Below are positions 7,270 through 18,084 of a DNA stretch of 54,261 nt, one piece after another. A program made the translations under genes and the position numbers. The DNA lies in contig JAFQBX010000030.1 in NCBI GenBank assembly GCA_017399535.1, forward strand, positions 1 through 54,261. Reading direction: 5' to 3'. Position 1 is the stretch's first letter. Every line of letters starts with the position of its first letter. A model generated the notes under the pieces. That model searched no databases. It saw only the letters and a list, made by a program, of their open reading frames with translations, and had not been told where the DNA came from. The stretch comes from Clostridia bacterium (GTDB taxonomy: Bacteria; Bacillota; Clostridia; Oscillospirales; Acutalibacteraceae).

Positions 7270-8478
7270 TTAAACTGAATTACCGGCAAGTCGGCCGGTT
7301 GAAAAGGCGATTTGAAGATTAAAGCCGCCCGTATACGCGTCAACGTCAATAACCTCGCCGCAAAAGTAAAGTCCCTTGCACAGCTTTGATTCCATTGTTG
7401 ACGGGTTAATTTCCTTTGTGCTGACTCCGCCCGACGTGATAATCGCTTCGTCATACGGACGAAATCCTGTTACAGTTAACCTAAAATCCTTTGTAATATC
7501 GACAAGCCGGCTTCGCATTTCCTTTGAAATTTGGCTAACCTTAGTCTTTGGCGATATTCCCGAAACGCTAATGATAATCGGCATCAAACTCTTTGGATAA
7601 AGGTCACACAAAGCGTTTGAAAGTTCCTTTGACGAATACTTTGAAAAATCGCGTAAAAAGCGATTGTCAAGCTGTTCATGAGTAAGTGCCGGCTTTAGAT
7701 CAATATGAACGACAACATCCTTCGGCTCGTCAATATGACATGAACCGCTCAAAACGACAGGACCGCTTATACCGAAATGAGTGAACAGCATTTCGCCAAA
7801 ATCGTTGTAAATAACCTTACCCTTTTGCTCAAATGAAATACCGATATTAACAAGACTGAGCCCCATTAAATATGAACAAAACTTTTCCTTAATTTCGAGC
7901 GGAACGAGTGACGGTTTAGTCTTATTAACAGTATGTCCAAGCTTTTTTGCAAAGCGGTAGCCGTCACCGTCAGAGCCGGTTTTGGGATAAGATAAACCGC
8001 CCGTTGCGATTATTGCCCTGTCGCAATCGATTACCTTACCACCTTTAAGACGGACACCGATAACCTCACCATTTTCGGTAATTACTTCGTCGGCTGTGGC
8101 ACTGATAATTCGTGCATTACGCTTTGCGTAGCCGACCAAGGCATCGACTATGTCCATTGCCTTATCCGACTCGGGAAAAACGCGATTTCCTCTCTCGACC
8201 TTTAACTTTACTCCCAAATTCTCGAAAAAATCAAAGGTATCCTGAGGCGTAAATCGTGAAAACGCCGCATAGAGAAAACGGGAATTATGCACAACCGAAG
8301 ACATAAGCTCGTCGGTATCGCACATATTCGTAAGGTTGCATCTACCCTTTCCCGTGATGAGTAATTTACGAGCAGGTCGCATATTCTTTTCAATTATAGT
8401 GACGTCGTGTCCATTTTCGGCGGCTGTTCCTGCCGCAATTAAACCGGAAGCACCGCCACCGATAACAACAACCTTCAT
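7270..8478 (-). CDS. HI0933-family NAD(P)/FAD-dependent oxidoreductase
   Basis: The 402-aa protein has an N-terminal FAD-binding Rossmann motif (VIGGGASGLIAAGTAAENG), then LLITGKGRCNLTN, AIIATGGLSYPKTGSDGDGY, TSGGVSTKEINPSTMESK and the C-terminal CGEVIDVDAYTGGFNLQIAFSTG. These are hallmarks of the HI0933/YhiN/BaiN-like flavoprotein family. The physiological substrate is generally unknown; some members act on bile acid derivatives or aminoacetone. It lies 12 nt after ligA and 15 nt before cmk, a common clostridial arrangement. A second member of the same family is encoded at 16789-18018. Confidence 0.9.
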   Translation of the reverse strand: MKVVVIGGGASGLIAAGTAAENGHDVTIIEKNMRPARKLLITGKGRCNLTNMCDTDELMSSVVHNSRFLYAAFSRFTPQDTFDFFENLGVKLKVERGNRVFPESDKAMDIVDALVGYAKRNARIISATADEVITENGEVIGVRLKGGKVIDCDRAIIATGGLSYPKTGSDGDGYRFAKKLGHTVNKTKPSLVPLEIKEKFCSYLMGLSLVNIGISFEQKGKVIYNDFGEMLFTHFGISGPVVLSGSCHIDEPKDVVVHIDLKPALTHEQLDNRFLRDFSKYSSKELSNALCDLYPKSLMPIIISVSGISPKTKVSQISKEMRSRLVDITKDFRLTVTGFRPYDEAIITSGGVSTKEINPSTMESKLCKGLYFCGEVIDVDAYTGGFNLQIAFSTGRLAGNSV

Positions 8479-8490
8479 ACATTCCTCATA

Positions 8491-10482
<1,992 letters not shown>

Positions 10483-10496
10483 TTATAATCTTTTTT

Positions 10497-10525
10497 ATTA
10501 TAACACAACTAATTTCATTTTTCAC
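10497..10525 (-). promoter_or_regulatory. Sigma-A-type promoter of the ligA operon
   Basis: On the minus strand GTGAAA (10525-10520) and TATAAT (10502-10497) are separated by 17 nt. A GTAGGTG site and ATG 10467 follow about 30 nt later. The -35 is imperfect and the -10 is consensus. Confidence 0.5.
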
Positions 10526-10532
10526 CTATTTT

Positions 10533-11159
10533 TCAATAATTTTTTATAATATCTGCATAAGTTTCAGGCACCGTTCCGACAATTACGGTTTCAGCGATAC
10601 AGCATTCATTTTCAACACTGTCGCTGAGCCGTTTTCCGAGCGTAATTACGCTGATTTCAACCTGGGTTTTCACAACTATTCTGTGGCAGGTTTGATTTAT
10701 TCCTGCTGACGTAAACTCGCTGAAAATTTCGGTAACGGCTACCCCGCTAAACTGAACGGAAACGTCTATTTCGGGACCCATTCCCGACAAATAATCACTA
10801 CCGGTAAAGGTACCTATCGGGATACCAACCTCGGCAACGTCGTAATTCGATATGTATTCGTTTACATCCTTTACCAAATATGATTTGAGCAAATTTATTT
10901 GTGACGAATTGGTTTCTATTGCCTTTACGTTTCCGTTATCGTCATATTTGATATTTGTCATATCGTCATAACTTATGCCCGATTCCGCAACCGAATTATA
11001 GAGCGACTCGTTAATAATATTTTGAACGACTAATTTTGAATGACTAAGCGCAACGTTTCCCGTCATAGAAGCGCAGTACAAATCAAAAAATATAAATCCG
11101 CCAACCGAAAATATTACTGTAATCAAAATTATCCGTTTCACTATTCTAAAAAAGCGCAT
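10533..11159 (-). CDS. yunB: Sporulation protein YunB
   Basis: A 208-aa protein with a single N-terminal membrane segment (residues 8-29, IILITVIFSVGGFIFFDLYC). The body fits YunB: an early SKLVVQNIINESLYNSV block, the IPIGTFTGSDYLSGMGPEIDV motif, and a C-terminal part with TCHRIVVKTQVEI and CCIAETVIVGTVPETY. YunB is a mother-cell sporulation protein required for proper spore formation in Bacillus, mechanism unclear. It is followed by the ligA promoter and lies downstream of spoIVA, in the same orientation but separated by a terminator. Confidence 0.9.
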   Translation of the reverse strand: MRFFRIVKRIILITVIFSVGGFIFFDLYCASMTGNVALSHSKLVVQNIINESLYNSVAESGISYDDMTNIKYDDNGNVKAIETNSSQINLLKSYLVKDVNEYISNYDVAEVGIPIGTFTGSDYLSGMGPEIDVSVQFSGVAVTEIFSEFTSAGINQTCHRIVVKTQVEISVITLGKRLSDSVENECCIAETVIVGTVPETYADIIKNY

Positions 11160-11206
11160 TTTCTCACCTCATTTTATATTATTATAATAATAATTTTCGG
11201 TGAAAA

Positions 11207-11241
11207 AATAAAGAGCGCCTTTAATTAAAAGCGCTCCTTAA
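11207..11241 (-). terminator. Intrinsic terminator of spoIVA
   Basis: Minus-strand AAGGAGCGC (11239-11231) pairs with GCGCTCTT (11218-11211), followed by a T-rich run (ATTTTTT). It lies just after the spoIVA stop at 11246. Confidence 0.75.
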
Positions 11242-11245
11242 AATA

Positions 11246-12724
11246 TTATAAAATGATGCAAATGAGTCCGCTACAACCCTCGTTGATAACCTGCTCAATG
11301 GTTTCCTGCAATCGCATTCTTGCATCGGCAGGCATTCTGGCAAGTTTAGTATGTAATCCTTCGTTTACTAGGTCGTGAAGCGACTTGCCGAATATATTTG
11401 AGTCCCAAATCTTAACCGGGTCCTCCTCAAATTCTTTAAGCAGGTACATTACCAAATCCTCCGACTGCTTTTCACTTCCTACAATCGGGCTGACCTCGGT
11501 TTTAATATTCGCCTTCATCATGTGAATTGACGGTGCACTTGCCCTCAGACGCACTCCATAGCGACCGCCCTGCTTAACAATTTCCGGTTCCTCGAGAGAT
11601 AATTCCTCAGTTTCGGGCATTACAATACCATATCCCGTCGCCTCAACCTCGTCAAGAGCATTTTTTACCCTCTGATATTCCTTAAACGATTTAGCTAAAC
11701 TGATTATCGTTTCGATAATATCCCTGTCACTTGAAATTGTTAGTCCTGTAAGCTCGTTAAGAATGGTATAGAAGAATGATTTATCTAGCTCGATTTCTGT
11801 CTCGACCGCACCCGTGCCCATATCAATATTCAGCTTGGATGCCGAAATTATATTTTCAACGCCCTTTATAGCTTCGATAAAAGCGGAAATATCAGAAATT
11901 TTATTAACGCTTGATGCAAGTTTGTGAATTTCGGAATAAAGCGACTGCTTAAACCAATGGTCCTTATCAACGCTGTTAATCCAGTACGGCATTTTAAGCG
12001 AAATACTGCTCACGGGGAATTCTTTAAGCAGCTTTGCAAGTATATTTTTAATCTCATTTTCATCTAAATCGAGACAATTTATCGGTAAAACGGTCGTAGC
12101 GTATTTCTCGCTCAAATATTCGGCTAATTCAATCGATTCCTTTGAATCAGGATACATGCAGTTAAGCAGGACGACAAAGGGCTTATTGATTGCTTTAAGC
12201 TCGTTTATTACCCTTTCCTCTGCTTCTTCGTATTCCTCGCGCGGAATTTCACCGATGCTGGAATCAGTGGTGATAACAAGACCGATTGTCGAATGCTCGT
12301 TAATTACCTTCTGGGTGCCGATTTCAGCCGCCATATTAAAGGGTACAGGTTCCTCAAACCAAGGTGTCGCAACCATTCTCGGCATCTCGTTTTCGATATA
12401 TCCGAGAGCGCTCGGCACGATATATCCGACGCAGTCAATCAGGCGCACACGGAGATTTATGCTGTCCTCCAAGGTAATTTCGGCGGCTGATTCGGGAATA
12501 AATTTCGGCTCGGTGGTCATAATTGTACGACCTGCCGATGATTGAGGCAGTTCGTCGTTTGCCCTTTCACGCTTTGTAATATCCGCTATATTTGGCAATA
12601 CAAGCGAGTCCATAAACTTCTTTATAAATGTTGATTTTCCGGTTCTTACAGGGCCTACAACGCCAATATAAATGTCGCCGCCTGTTCGGGCTGCAATATC
12701 CTGATAAATATTTGATGTTGGCAT
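11246..12724 (-). CDS. spoIVA: Stage IV sporulation protein A, coat morphogenetic ATPase
   Basis: From ATG 12724 the product has 492 aa, the same length as Bacillus SpoIVA. It begins MPTSNIYQDIAARTGGDIYI and carries Walker A GPVRTGKST (about 24-32), a Walker B-like VRLIDCVGY, TTDSSIGEIPREEY and the conserved C-terminus ending in GCSGLICIIL. SpoIVA polymerises by ATP hydrolysis on the forespore surface and founds the coat basement layer. The longer in-frame ATG at 12790 is rejected because GGAGGAAATTTTC precedes 12724. A possible sigma-E promoter lies upstream. Confidence 0.97.
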   Translation of the reverse strand: MPTSNIYQDIAARTGGDIYIGVVGPVRTGKSTFIKKFMDSLVLPNIADITKRERANDELPQSSAGRTIMTTEPKFIPESAAEITLEDSINLRVRLIDCVGYIVPSALGYIENEMPRMVATPWFEEPVPFNMAAEIGTQKVINEHSTIGLVITTDSSIGEIPREEYEEAEERVINELKAINKPFVVLLNCMYPDSKESIELAEYLSEKYATTVLPINCLDLDENEIKNILAKLLKEFPVSSISLKMPYWINSVDKDHWFKQSLYSEIHKLASSVNKISDISAFIEAIKGVENIISASKLNIDMGTGAVETEIELDKSFFYTILNELTGLTISSDRDIIETIISLAKSFKEYQRVKNALDEVEATGYGIVMPETEELSLEEPEIVKQGGRYGVRLRASAPSIHMMKANIKTEVSPIVGSEKQSEDLVMYLLKEFEEDPVKIWDSNIFGKSLHDLVNEGLHTKLARMPADARMRLQETIEQVINEGCSGLICIIL

Positions 12725-12758
12725 GAAAATTTCCTCCGTCACTTCATTTGTTTGTAAA

Positions 12759-12787
12759 TCAATATGTGAATTCAAAGGAAAATATGA
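12759..12787 (-). promoter_or_regulatory. Possible sigma-E promoter of spoIVA
   Basis: Minus-strand TCATATT (12787-12781), 14 nt spacer, CATATTGA (12766-12759). This resembles the sigma-E pattern (rTCATATT, 13-15 nt, CATACAnT) with mismatches in the -10. spoIVA is sigma-E dependent in Bacillus. No good sigma-A promoter was seen for the gene. Confidence 0.35.
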
Positions 12788-12822
12788 CAAGCAACATATT
12801 TTATAAAATAATATTTTTTGTA

Positions 12823-12851
12823 TTGCCTAAGTAAACTTGATTGATTATAAT
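12823..12851 (+). promoter_or_regulatory. Sigma-A promoter of the transglutaminase-fold lipoprotein
   Basis: TTGCCT (12823-12828), 17 nt, TATAAT (12846-12851). GGCGGAG precedes ATG 12883. The promoter is divergent from spoIVA. Confidence 0.6.
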
Positions 12852-12882
12852 GAATTCATAAATATAAAAAGGCGGAGAAAAA

Positions 12883-13572
12883 ATGAAAAGATTTATTACG
12901 ATATTATTATGTCTGATACTTACCCTTTCGATTTGTTCCTGCTCGGATAATAAGGATGGCGGCAACGATGCATCATCGGAAACTATTAGCACCGATCCAC
13001 TCACCGAAGCAGAAATAAAATTCAACGAATTAGAGCTTAAACCCGATAACTTTTTGTCATTGACGAGTGAAAATGACCTGACCGATATGTTTTCGACCTC
13101 ATTTCTCGAAAAAACATACGATTTCGAGCTTAACAAGGCGAATGCAGAAAAGCTGTTGAAAGAAACTCTTAATACAATTACAAAGGATAAAAATACAAAT
13201 CTCGATAAAGCGACCGCTTGCTACGACTGGATTATCAAAAATGTTGAATATCACGATTACGGATTCAGCAATTGGGTTAGTCTCATCGTTACGCTCAATG
13301 ACAAGCAAGGAAACCCCTTCGACTTCGCATACACATACTACGCTATGCTCAGATACATAGGAATCGACGCAAAGCTTGAAAAAGGATTCCGTTCACTTGA
13401 AGTTGGCGGTAACAGTATGCATAGCTGGGTTACGGTTGAAATGGACGGAGTTAAATATTATTTTGACCCATTCACCGATAACAACAACGCCGATTTAAAG
13501 GAAACAGAAACCTGCTATGACTGCTTCCTCAAAACCGACGAAGAGGTTGGATACCGATATGTCGAGGACTAA
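12883..13572 (+). CDS. Lipoprotein with transglutaminase fold lacking catalytic Cys
   Basis: The 229-aa protein has a lipoprotein signal peptide with lipidated Cys probably at C20 (LSICSC). The transglutaminase-like core lies at 105-200: KATACYDWIIKNVEY, then a helix starting GNPFDFAYTYYAMLRYIGI, then H180 (MHSWVTVEMDG) and D195 (YYFDPFTD). Aligned with the intact homologue at 5286-6575 (VCEGYSKAF...), the nucleophile Cys position is Pro145 (CCC at 13315-13317). It is therefore probably non-catalytic and may bind peptides or glycans at the cell surface. It has its own promoter and shares a bidirectional terminator with gdhA. Confidence 0.75.
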   Translation: MKRFITILLCLILTLSICSCSDNKDGGNDASSETISTDPLTEAEIKFNELELKPDNFLSLTSENDLTDMFSTSFLEKTYDFELNKANAEKLLKETLNTITKDKNTNLDKATACYDWIIKNVEYHDYGFSNWVSLIVTLNDKQGNPFDFAYTYYAMLRYIGIDAKLEKGFRSLEVGGNSMHSWVTVEMDGVKYYFDPFTDNNNADLKETETCYDCFLKTDEEVGYRYVED

Positions 13573-13586
13573 TTTAATGCATAATT

Positions 13587-13626
13587 TAAAAGCACCGACA
13601 GATTTCGCTCTGTCGGTGCTTTTTTA
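13587..13626. terminator. Bidirectional terminator between lipoprotein gene and gdhA
   Basis: AGCACCGACAGA (13591-13602) pairs perfectly with TCTGTCGGTGCT (13609-13620) around a 6-nt loop, with A-run before and T-run after, so it serves both convergent genes. Confidence 0.9.
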
Positions 13627-13642
13627 TATTATTTATTGTGAA

Positions 13643-14995
13643 TTAGTATGCGATGCCCTGAGCAATCATAGCATCCGCAACCTTTTCAAATCCGGCGATA
13701 TTCGCACCTGCAACGAGGTCGCCATCCATGCCGTACTTCTTAGCTGCTTCATACGAATTCTTAAAGATGTCAGCCATAATCTGTTTAAGCTTTGCGTCAA
13801 CTTCTTCAGCAGTCCAGCTGTAACGCATTGAGTTCTGGCTCATTTCGAGGCCTGAAACTGCAACACCGCCTGCGTTAACCGCCTTTGACGGAGCGATAAC
13901 AGCGCCACTTGCCTTAATAATAGCCATAGCTTCCTCTGTTGTAGGCATATTAGCAACTTCAACATAGTATTTTACGCCGTTAGCAACAATATTCTTTGCG
14001 TCAGCTTCGCCAACTTCGTTCTGAGTAGCGCAAGGCATAACAACGTCAACCTTCTGCTCCCAAGGTCTCTTACCTGCAAAGAACTGAACGCCAAACTTGT
14101 CAGCATAGTCCTGAACCTTGTCACGACCGGAATCACGCATTTCGAGCATGTAATCGATCTTTTCATCGGTGCTGATGCCATCGGGATCGTAAACGTAGCC
14201 GTCAGGACCCGAAATTGTAAGTACCTTACCACCAAGCTCGGTAATCTTCTTTACAGTACCCCAAGCAACGTTACCGAAGCCGGAAACTGCAAATGTCTTA
14301 CCCTCTATGGATTCGCCAAATGATTTGAGCATTTCAGCAGCATAGTAAACTGCGCCGTAGCCGGTAGCTTCCGGACGAATGAGTGAACCGCCGTATGCGA
14401 TACCCTTACCAGTGAGAACGCCTGTAAACTCGTTACGGAGTCTCTTATACTGGCCGTACATATAGCCAACCTCACGTGCACCTACACCGATGTCACCTGC
14501 AGGAACGTCGGTATTTGCACCGATGTGCTTTGAAAGCTCGGTCATGAAGCTCTGGCAGAAGCGCATGATTTCGCCGTTGCTGCGACCTCTCGGGTCAAAG
14601 TCAGAGCCGCCCTTACCGCCGCCCATAGGAAGACCGGTAAGACTATTCTTAAATGTCTGTTCAAAACCGAGGAACTTGATGATTGATGAGTTAACCGACG
14701 GATGGAAACGGATACCACCCTTGTACGGGCCGATTGCAGAATTGAACTGAACACGGTAGCCGCGGTTAACCTGAACCTTTCCATTATCATCTACCCATGA
14801 AACGCGGAAGCTGATGAAACGTTCGGGCTCAACGATGCGTTCCATAACGCCGTTTTCTTCGAACTTTGAATCCTGCTCAATAACCGGCTCGAGAGATTCA
14901 AAAACCTCACGTACGGTCTGCAAGAATTCTTTTTCGCCGGGATTGCGAGCTTCAACACTGTCGTAAACTCGCTGTAAGTAAGCTGACTTAAACAT
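13643..14995 (-). CDS. gdhA: Glutamate dehydrogenase (hexameric, family I)
   Basis: From ATG 14995 (GGAGG at 15010-15006) the product has 450 aa. Conserved sites include GPYKGGIRFHPSVN, the catalytic lysine region LPMGGGKGGSDFDPRGRS, DVPAGDIGVGAREVGYMYGQYK, and a Rossmann motif (FAVSGFGNVAWGTVKKITELGGKV). It interconverts glutamate and 2-oxoglutarate plus ammonium in the cytoplasm. The sequence type fits the NADP-dependent assimilatory enzymes, but cofactor choice cannot be settled here. The gene is monocistronic, with its own promoter and terminator. Confidence 0.95.
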   Translation of the reverse strand: MFKSAYLQRVYDSVEARNPGEKEFLQTVREVFESLEPVIEQDSKFEENGVMERIVEPERFISFRVSWVDDNGKVQVNRGYRVQFNSAIGPYKGGIRFHPSVNSSIIKFLGFEQTFKNSLTGLPMGGGKGGSDFDPRGRSNGEIMRFCQSFMTELSKHIGANTDVPAGDIGVGAREVGYMYGQYKRLRNEFTGVLTGKGIAYGGSLIRPEATGYGAVYYAAEMLKSFGESIEGKTFAVSGFGNVAWGTVKKITELGGKVLTISGPDGYVYDPDGISTDEKIDYMLEMRDSGRDKVQDYADKFGVQFFAGKRPWEQKVDVVMPCATQNEVGEADAKNIVANGVKYYVEVANMPTTEEAMAIIKASGAVIAPSKAVNAGGVAVSGLEMSQNSMRYSWTAEEVDAKLKQIMADIFKNSYEAAKKYGMDGDLVAGANIAGFEKVADAMIAQGIAY

Positions 14996-15059
14996 TGATA
15001 CATACCTCCAAATAACTTTATTCCTACACATTATATAAGAATAAGAAAAAATATATTAA

Positions 15060-15088
15060 AGAATACTACCAAATACGTCATTCGTCAA
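15060..15088 (-). promoter_or_regulatory. Promoter of gdhA
   Basis: Minus-strand TTGACG (15088-15083), 17 nt, TATTCT (15065-15060). A second TATAAT-like box (CTTATATAATG) lies nearer the gene without a clear -35. Confidence 0.5.
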
Positions 15089-15173
15089 TAGAAAATCATA
15101 ATTTTTTTACAAATAAATCGATTTTTTAACGACAAATATGTATTTGAAAAGCATTAAATAATCAATAAGTAAT

Positions 15174-16268
15174 TTATACGTTGAATCTGAAAAGAACTAT
15201 GTCTCCGTCCTTCATTACGTAATCTTTGCCTTCTGAACGGACGAGCCCCTTTTCCTTTGCAGCATTCATTGAGCCGCAGTTCATCAAATCGTCAAAGGAA
15301 ACAACCTCCGCTCTGATAAACCCACGCTCAAAATCGGTGTGAATTTTACCTGCTGCCTGTGGTGCCTTTGTGCCGTTTTTGATTGTCCATGCACGAACCT
15401 CGGGCTGTCCTGCCGTCAGGTAGGAAATGAGTCCAAGCAAGGAATAGCACTTGGTTATAAGACGATCAAGCCCCGATTGTTCGAGTCCGATTTCTTCGAG
15501 GAACATAACCTTTTCCTCATCGGACATATCGCTAATCTGCGCCTCTAATTCAGCGCAAATGGGCAGACATTCCGCCTTTTCTTCAGCAGCAAGCTGCTTT
15601 ATTTTAAGATAGCGCTCGTTGCTGTCAATACCGCTCGAAAAGTCCTCTTCGCTCATATTACAAGCATAGATAACCGGCTTTGACGATAAAAGTGCCGTTG
15701 TCGCAATAACCTCGTCACCGAGTTCGTCACGGTCAATTGAACGGGCAGGTTTACCACTCTCTAAATGAGCATAAAGACGCTTTAAAAAGTCGAGTTCAGC
15801 TTGCAGTGACTTGTCACCTTTAAGTGCCTTTGCGGTTTTATCAATTCGGCGCTGAACCATTTCCATATCAGAGAATACAAGCTCTAAATTGATAATTTCG
15901 ATATCGCGCATCGGGTCAACTGAACCCTCAACGTGAATAATGTCGGTGCTGTCAAAGCAACGTACAACGTGAACGATAGCATCAACCTCACGGATATTTG
16001 AAAGGAATTTATTTCCAAGTCCTTCGCCCTTTGATGCGCCCTTTACAAGTCCCGCAATATCAACAAACTCGATTGTTGCAGGGGTGAACTTTACGGGATT
16101 ATACATTTCCTTTAAGCTTTCGAGACGCTTATCAGGTACCGAAACAATGCCAACGTTCGGCTCGATGGTACAGAACGGATAATTCGCCGATTGAGCTCCG
16201 GCGTTAGTTATCGCATTAAAAAGCGTAGATTTCCCTACATTTGGAAGACCTACCATTCCAAGTTTCAC
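15174..16268 (-). CDS. ychF: Redox-regulated ATPase YchF (Obg-like)
   Basis: The 364-aa product starts at GTG 16268 (AAAGGAATG upstream). It has the P-loop GLPNVGKST, FCTIEPNVG, the G3-type DIAGLVKGASKGEGLGNKFL, a coiled-coil insertion in the middle, and the C-terminal TGS-like domain (WTIKNGTKAPQAAGKIHTDFERGFIRAEV). YchF binds ribosomes and hydrolyses ATP rather than GTP. It is transcribed alone. Confidence 0.97.
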   Translation of the reverse strand: MKLGMVGLPNVGKSTLFNAITNAGAQSANYPFCTIEPNVGIVSVPDKRLESLKEMYNPVKFTPATIEFVDIAGLVKGASKGEGLGNKFLSNIREVDAIVHVVRCFDSTDIIHVEGSVDPMRDIEIINLELVFSDMEMVQRRIDKTAKALKGDKSLQAELDFLKRLYAHLESGKPARSIDRDELGDEVIATTALLSSKPVIYACNMSEEDFSSGIDSNERYLKIKQLAAEEKAECLPICAELEAQISDMSDEEKVMFLEEIGLEQSGLDRLITKCYSLLGLISYLTAGQPEVRAWTIKNGTKAPQAAGKIHTDFERGFIRAEVVSFDDLMNCGSMNAAKEKGLVRSEGKDYVMKDGDIVLFRFNV

Positions 16269-16391
16269 AAAAAATCATTCCTTTTGAAAAAATATCTGGT
16301 TTTAAAACAAATTCTGTGACAAACAAACACAAAATAATAAAATCAACTGAAATTATAATAAAATAAAACCTATCAATTTCAGGAGATTGCA

Positions 16392-16799
16392 ATGGACCAT
16401 TTAAAACACAAAGAAAAGGTTGAACGTCAGATTGAAAAATGGTTATTTATAACCGTTCTTCTGCTTTCGGTCTTTTTCTTCTTAATAACGGCTTTTGAAG
16501 TGCCAAAAAAATTCTTTATCAAATACAATTATACCGAATCGAACGATTTAATTACCGCCGATGCGAGTTCCGAAAATCCGTATCTTAACGGTGAAATTGA
16601 ATCGTCAGGGCTAATTAACATCAACCTGGCTACCACAGAAACTCTCAAACAGCTTAAAGGCATAGGCGACGTAAAAGCACAAGCAATTATTGATTACCGA
16701 AACGAAAACGGTAGATTCAAAAACATCAATGAGATCCTAAACGTTAAAGGCATCGGCGAAAAAACGTTTGAAAAGATCAAGGATCATATCACCGTTTGA
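16392..16799 (+). CDS. ComEA-like helix-hairpin-helix DNA-binding protein
   Basis: A 135-aa protein with one N-terminal membrane helix (about 19-40, WLFITVLLLSVFFFLITAF) and a C-terminal pair of HhH motifs (INLATTETLKQLKGIGDVKAQAIIDY and FKNINEILNVKGIGEKTFEKI), the arrangement of ComEA DNA receptors. It lacks the SLBB domain of full ComEA, so it may be a short form. No other competence genes are in the window. AGGAGA precedes ATG 16392. The 3' end overlaps the convergent flavoprotein gene by 11 nt. Confidence 0.8.
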   Translation: MDHLKHKEKVERQIEKWLFITVLLLSVFFFLITAFEVPKKFFIKYNYTESNDLITADASSENPYLNGEIESSGLININLATTETLKQLKGIGDVKAQAIIDYRNENGRFKNINEILNVKGIGEKTFEKIKDHITV

Positions 16800-18018
16800 T
16801 TGACTTTGCAGCTGAAAATCCTGCTTTATATCCGCTTGTCCACGCCCACTGTAAATTAAATCCGCCGCAATCCCCTGTCACATCAAGCACTTCGCCACAA
16901 GCGAAAAGCCCCTTACACAAAGTGGATTGCATAGTTTCACAATTAAATCTATTAAGCTCAATTCCTCCTCCTGTTACCTGCGCGTATTCAAATCCGCGTA
17001 CACCGGTAACTTTGAGTTGGAATTTTTTAATTTTGCTGACAATCGCTCTGATTTCTTTCTCATTCAGATTCGATGCAGAATCCGAGAGTTGAAATCCTGC
17101 TGACTTGATAATCGTTTGACCTATTCTTTTATTCAGCATACCGATAAAAAGGTTTTCGAGCTTATCCTCATAAACTGAGTTTAAACGATTTTTTACCATC
17201 AAAACAACATTTTCAAAATCGTATTCGGGCATAAAATCAATGCTAAACTGGGCATTATCGCCATTTCCTTGAAGCATTTGAGAAAGCTGTAGGACGGGCG
17301 GTCCAGATAATCCATATTCGGTAAAAAGAATTTCGCCAAAATCGGATTTTTTACTATTTCCGACCTTTATGGTGAGGATAACATCGGTCTTAATCCCTTT
17401 TAGTGCCTTGATGAGATTAAATTCAGTTTTTACCGCCGTAATGCATGGATATAACGGTGTACACGCGTGTCCATATTGTTTAAGAAAATTGTACCCGTCC
17501 CTGCAACCGCCGAGCTTATCGGAAGCAGCACCACCTGCGGCAATAATAACAGTAGATGAAGTATATGACGAAAGATTAGTCATTATATTAAATGAATCGT
17601 TTGATTTTTCGAGTCTTTCGACCCTTTCATTGCAACGAATATCAACAGCAAGTCGTTCGCACTCGTATCTTAACGCATCGAGAACCGACGACGCTTGTAG
17701 GGAATAAGGATATATTTTACCCTTTTCCTCTTCCTTAAACAATACGCCGATGCTTTCGAAAAAGTCCCTTGTATCATTTAAGTCAAATCCGTCAAAAAAG
17801 GCGAAAAAAGCTTTAACCGATGAATAATAATGCTCGGCCGAAATATCTGCGTTGGTGATATTGCAACGGCCGTTACCCGTATTTATGAGCTTTTTTCCTA
17901 CCCTATCATTCTTTTCAATTACAAGGATATTTATATCCTGTCGGGCTCGTTTTGCAGAAATGGCAGCAATTAAACCTGATGCTCCGCCACCTATAATGCA
18001 AACATCATATACTGTCAT
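16789..18018 (-). CDS. Second HI0933-family FAD-dependent oxidoreductase
   Basis: A 409-aa paralogue of the protein at 7270-8478. It has the FAD motif CIIGGGASGLIAAISAKRA, KKLINTGNGRCNITN, VIIAAGGAASDKLGG, TGGGIELNRFNCETMQST and the C-terminal CGEVLDVTGDCGGFNLQWAWTSG. The two copies differ widely, so this is an old duplication or two subfamilies. The substrate is unknown. It follows the lysC end by 66 nt across a hairpin and converges on the ComEA-like gene. Confidence 0.88.
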   Translation of the reverse strand: MTVYDVCIIGGGASGLIAAISAKRARQDINILVIEKNDRVGKKLINTGNGRCNITNADISAEHYYSSVKAFFAFFDGFDLNDTRDFFESIGVLFKEEEKGKIYPYSLQASSVLDALRYECERLAVDIRCNERVERLEKSNDSFNIMTNLSSYTSSTVIIAAGGAASDKLGGCRDGYNFLKQYGHACTPLYPCITAVKTEFNLIKALKGIKTDVILTIKVGNSKKSDFGEILFTEYGLSGPPVLQLSQMLQGNGDNAQFSIDFMPEYDFENVVLMVKNRLNSVYEDKLENLFIGMLNKRIGQTIIKSAGFQLSDSASNLNEKEIRAIVSKIKKFQLKVTGVRGFEYAQVTGGGIELNRFNCETMQSTLCKGLFACGEVLDVTGDCGGFNLQWAWTSGYKAGFSAAKSIKR

Positions 18019-18036
18019 AAATCCCTCACATAATGG

Positions 18037-18067
18037 TATGGCTGCCTAAAATTTTTAAGCAGCCATA
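18037..18067. repeat. Hairpin between lysC and the flavoprotein gene
   Basis: TATGGCTGC (18037-18045) pairs with GCAGCCATA (18059-18067) over an AT-rich loop. There is no T-run on either side, so it is a weak terminator candidate or an attenuator-like hairpin. Confidence 0.4.
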
Positions 18068-18084
18068 TTATTAAGCAATATAAA

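Noticed and set aside
14490-14790. Extra ORFs on both strands inside gdhA
   Set aside because: The gdhA frame is complete and conserved over this stretch; the others are shadows.
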